Position numbers and translations under genes: made by a program. Below are positions 59,951-64,000 of a DNA stretch of 64,000 bases, piece after piece. The notes beneath the pieces are model-generated. The model ran no database searches and was not told where the DNA came from. It was given only the letters and a program-made list of their open reading frames with translations. Within the stretch, counting starts at the first letter, position 1; every line of letters starts with the position of its first letter. Origin of the DNA: Fremontodendron californicum (lineage: Eukaryota > Streptophyta > Magnoliopsida > Malvales > Malvaceae); the NCBI GenBank assembly GCA_030761205.1, contig JAULJL010000004.1:26214172-26278171 (forward strand), read 5' to 3'.

Positions 59951-62445
59951 ACTACAATATATAAGCAAGGAAATGTAAACAATCATGAAAAATAAGGTTG
60001 GCTCAAAGTTTGGCCTCTTGGATGTTAAATATGGCTCAAACCATCACTTGGTACAAACCAAGATTATCAAGCTCAAAACCTTTCATTTTTAAAGAAAACC
60101 AAAAGGAAGAATATACCCTACCACAATAGCACAACCCACATCAAAATGACAAACAAGAAGCATGAAATAAACACAAGCACAATGAAGGCCTCTTAGGTTC
60201 GACCAAGTGGAAAAATAGAGGAGAAAAGGTTGTAAACTTTGCTCTCTTTGGAAAAAGAGAAAAGGAAAAGAAATGCTTTTAAGAAAAACATTTTGAAACC
60301 TTGTTTTTAAGAAGATGAAATGAAAAACAACATAAAAAAAAGAAGAGGAAAAAAAACATGAAAATGAAAAAGGAAATAATGAACAAGAAAAGAAAAGGAA
60401 GCTACCTAGTATAGCTTCACCAAAAAGCTCTCAAACTCCTCATTCCTCCTCCTTTTCCTCTCTTCCTTTCCTTTTCTCCTTAGGTGATTTTAGCTACTGC
60501 CTTTAGCTCTCAAAATGGTAGTGAATCCAAAAAAAAAAATGGCCTCTCCCTTGCCTATAACCCCTTGGCTGAAAATCACCTTCATCTCCACCCTCCATCT
60601 TGTTTTTTCTTTAGTCACTTGGCTTCATCATGTTGCCTAGCCAATAATGTTCCATCCTTACACATTAAAATGTCATCTATTGGCTAGCCAATGGCCTTCT
60701 TGCCTAGTCACCAAGAGGGCTCTTCATTAGCCAAAAAATGCCAACTCATGTACTTAATAAGATGGCTAATGTCCTTTGCTCACAACATTGCATGTGATCA
60801 TCTTTTTTTTAGCCATTGGGCAATATCACATGGCTATCACATGGCCTCACTTTTCCTTAGCCAATGAGCTTCATCCTTAGCCATTGAGAATGCACCTCAT
60901 TGGCCAAAAATGCCACATAATGTACTAAGTGTAAGTGGCTAATGTTCTTTGCATCTGAAAGTTATCCACCTCTTTGCATCTTAGCCATTTGATCATATTT
61001 TCCCCTCTTTCTATATCTCTTGGCCGAAAATGGCCTAGGATGTTCTAGTGCCTTTTTTTTGCTACTTGTTCCCTCATCGTTTTTTGGTGTATTTGCATTT
61101 TAGTCCCCGACTTTAGCCTATTTGTATTTTGGCCCCAATTTGGGGTTTTTTTCTTCCAATTGATCCTATCCAATATTAAACTCAATTTTGGAAAGTTTTG
61201 CAAATTTTTGAGCTCGAATTCCATTTTTTCCGGAATTTTCTCCAAAATTGCAATTTAGTCCCCGAATTTAGCCTATTTATATTTGAGCCCCAATTTAGGT
61301 TTTTTTTCTTTCTCCTTTCCTTCTTTCCATCCTAAAACTTAATTCTGGAAAGTTTCACAATTTTTTGAGCTCGAATTTCATTTTTTCCGGATTTTTCCAA
61401 AATTACAATTTAGTCTCTAAAATTTTGTATTTGCCGAACTAGGCCAATTTTCAAGATTTTCTTCTTCCATCCCTGTTGCCGCATATTGAATTGGATTTGA
61501 GCTCATTTTGCACAGTTTTTATACTCGAATTCTTTTCAATTTGATCATTTCCATTTTTTCCCAAGGATTGGAATTTTGAACTTATTTAATTTTGTCCTTA
61601 ATTTTCCAATTTCTCTTCCAATTAACTTCTCTTTTCATTATCCTTCAAATTGGACCTTTAGATATCTTCATTTATTGATTATTCTCCAAATGAAGCTTTC
61701 AATTTTTTTTCAATTTGATCATTTACATACTTTTTCCCAAAATTACAAATTTTTCCCAAAATTGCAATTTCTAATTTATTCACCTTTGTCCAATTCTTCT
61801 TCCAGATGATTTCTCTTTTTATTCCTTTTAAAATTGGACCTTGAGTTACCTCCATTTATTGATTATTTCTCAAAATGAAGCTTCAATTTTATCCAATTAG
61901 ATCGTTTCCATACTTTTTTTCCAAAATTTGAAGTTTCCCATTTGTCCAATTTATCTTCCAATTAGCTCATCTTTTCATTCCTCTTGAAATTGGACCTTGA
62001 GGTACCTCTATTTATTGATTATTTCTCAAATTGAAACTTCAATTTTATCAAATTTGGTTATTTACATAATTTTTCCCAAAATTGGAATTTCCAATTTATT
62101 CCCAAAATTGAAAATTTCAATTTGTCTTTTCACCTTCAATTCTTCTTTCCATTTTCAATTGTGGATCTCCAATTATCAAGATTACTTCACCATTATTCAA
62201 TTCTCCTTCAAATCTTGATTTTTCCAAAAAGTTGACTCTTTTGATTTTTGACTTTTTGAGGTTGACTTTTTGAGGTTGACTTTTTTGGAGTTGACTTTTT
62301 CGTGTTGACCTTTTTATATTGACCTCCAAATCAAAGTGTTTGAAACCAAATTGTGGAATTTGGGGAGAATCTCGAAATTCTAGGGAGTTAAAGGAAGAAC
62401 GTGCATTGTTTAGGGGTCTGGACAAAATTAAATGTCTACAGTTAT

Positions 62446-64000
62446 AACTTGTAAAGTGCTATAAATTGTTGCCTGAATTTTACAAGAAATGTGGCATTTA
62501 ACAAAATGAATTAAACTTTTCAAATAAATTAGAACTAAGAAAGATAAGAAGAAAACTTTACATGATTCCATCCTTTAATTTCTTTTGGCCAATTCCTTCC
62601 TTTATGTTTGGTTAAACAACTATTGCTATGAGATTAAAATGTGGAGGAAATTATAGACCAAGAAAAAAATTTATTTAATTGATAGTAAAAGGAAATTATA
62701 GAGTAAGGAAAAAAAATTACAGTGGTGTGCAAAAAATCAGTTTTAACTTTTTTAAAAGTGATCTACAAATATACAATTGATAGTAAAAGGAATTTTGACA
62801 GCATTCAACATGCTTTCCAAATACTTTGAATTTTCTTTTGGCTCCTTTTAATGCAATAAAATTAGGGAAAATAGCCCTATGAATCTACCTTTTATCTCCT
62901 GTTTAGATGCTATTCTTGGAAGGCACGCATTGTTTTCCCAATATCAAAGCTTCTTAATTTGTTTCTATATAATATATTTTTTTCAGTTTATTTATTTTGT
63001 TTTAAGCATTCAGTCTTCATTTTTTTTTTTTTTTTTTTTTTTTTTGTTTTTTAATTTTAAATTTGGGTACTATAAAGTTGGAATTTATAATTTCAAAGCA
63101 AAATTATAAAGTTTACAATCATTTTATTTACAATGATTAAAGAGAGCCCCAGCATTTGCAAATACTGTTTATGTGACGCTTGTTCCCTTATCATTTGAAA
63201 AGGGTGAGAATATATAATGCCCAATCTCAACATAATTCTACTTCACCAATCTCTGTCTTCCTTTTTTTTTTTTTTTTTAATTTTTATCCATGTAAAGTCT
63301 TCATGATCATTTGTTCAAAATAAAAAAAAGTATTCATCATGACCATCAAATCAATGAAAAGAAAAAGGATTTAGGGTTTAGAGTTTACATTCATTAAATA
63401 TTCAAAATTTTATTATAACCCACAAAAATTTTATTAGTTTTTACTTTAGTCCTTAGATTAAGAAAAAGATGAACACTTTAAAATTCTTGTTATTAAGTAA
63501 ACAAAATCACTTTAGGTCTTAAGAAAAATTTAACTATCACCCAAGTCGTGTTTTCCACTGAATTCCATTGAGTAATTGATATAAGGCAGTTAAAGGAGTA
63601 AGTCGTTGATAGATAGCAGATTAAGTTAAGCCCCAAAAGATTAAAAAATGATTAGAGTTTATAAAATAGCATGAATTTTAAGGGTACTATCTAAATCTAA
63701 ATCTAGAAATGAAGGTGAAGGTAGACAAATCTTAAGGCAAAGTAGAATTGGAAAAAATTCAAAATTCAAAAAAAAAAATAAGATGTAGAAAAAGATTAAA
63801 AAATTGAAATATTCCTAAAGTACCTAATTATGAAATCTATAAGAAAGGAAACTTTTTATTAAGAACCGGTTATGCAACAAGTAGAAGATACTATTCCAAT
63901 TACTGAAGAGTATACTAATTTCCAATTATTATCAAACAGAATGTTTGAAGATCGTATAGAAGAGGATTTAAATATTTACATATAGGATTAGTACTAGTTG
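62446..64000. other. AT-rich DNA at the window end, no gene seen
   Basis: The stretch has a T-run at about 63019-63045 and another near 63263-63279. A fragment at 63840-64000 is somewhat less AT-rich and open in short frames, but I recognise no product. The frame at 62879-63109 runs through the poly(T) and is not called. Confidence 0.5.

Larger units (their letters stand above)
53685..62440 (-). mobile_element. Ogre-type solo LTR interrupted by insertions
   Basis: On the minus strand it starts TGTAGACATTTAATTTTGTC and ends GTTATGACA. The target duplication gttat lies at 53680-53684 and 62441-62445. Its own length without the 2.8-kb LTR nested at 54024-56800 is about 6.0 kb. That exceeds the 5.05-kb relative by about 0.9 kb, mostly because of extra DNA at about 58340-59900. 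Confidence 0.87.

Noticed and set aside
63840..64000. Possible organelle-derived or gene fragment at the window end
   Set aside because: Short frames are open, but I could not match them to any known product from the sequence alone.

Overview
The window looks like an AT-rich plant (eudicot) nuclear intergenic region built almost entirely from transposable elements. The evidence is 5-kb-class LTRs of the Ogre/Tat type, Mutator-like elements (MULEs) with 9-bp target duplications, a GT-AG-spliced MULE transposase gene, a plant mobile domain (PMD) gene and hAT-type miniature elements. I see no intact host gene, and the species cannot be fixed from the sequence. All coordinates and target-site duplications (TSDs) below were read by eye.

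Layout. 1-4553: AT-rich DNA with small repeats and a copia-type solo LTR (2419-2892). 4563-32237: a three-level nest. The outer non-autonomous MULE (TSD atctttctc) contains an inner MULE at 6184-32064 (TSD gaaaagttc). The inner MULE carries a decayed PMD gene (29064-31299). A 22.3-kb Ogre-like Ty3/gypsy element (6358-28656, TSD atgat) sits inside the inner MULE's left terminal repeat, exactly in the loop of a palindrome. The Ogre has 4.6-4.8-kb LTRs, an extra ORF1, gag, protease with G-patch, RT-RNase H, a second RNase H and integrase, all broken by stops. 32247-41686: AT-rich spacer with a 510-bp hAT-type MITE, a 1.9-kb solo LTR, a DUF4283-like start fragment and a 1.9-kb foldback element. 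41696-47314: a 5.6-kb MULE (TSD cctttgctc) with a nearly intact transposase on the minus strand (one in-frame TAA), a six-copy 97-bp tandem array upstream of it, and long terminal inverted repeats (TIRs) built of hairpin palindromes. 48108-62440: two further Ogre-type solo LTRs in minus orientation; the second is split by a 2.8-kb solo LTR of another family. 62446-64000: AT-rich DNA with nothing recognised.

How the parts relate. The three MULEs share terminal sequence and the same TIR design (an AT-rich tip followed by palindromes around ATCGCCA/TGGCGAT or GTCGCCATAT), so they look like one family: one transposase carrier and two non-autonomous members, one of which carries the PMD gene. The Ogre and the three TGTAGACA-type solo LTRs also form one lineage, shaped by repeated insertion and LTR-LTR recombination. 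Several stop codons fit single C-to-T or G-to-A changes, as expected in methylated, silenced DNA.

The most unusual signal is the palindrome-module TIR architecture, with 3 modules in one TIR and 4 in the other in two elements, together with the retrotransposon insertion at the exact dyad centre of one such module.
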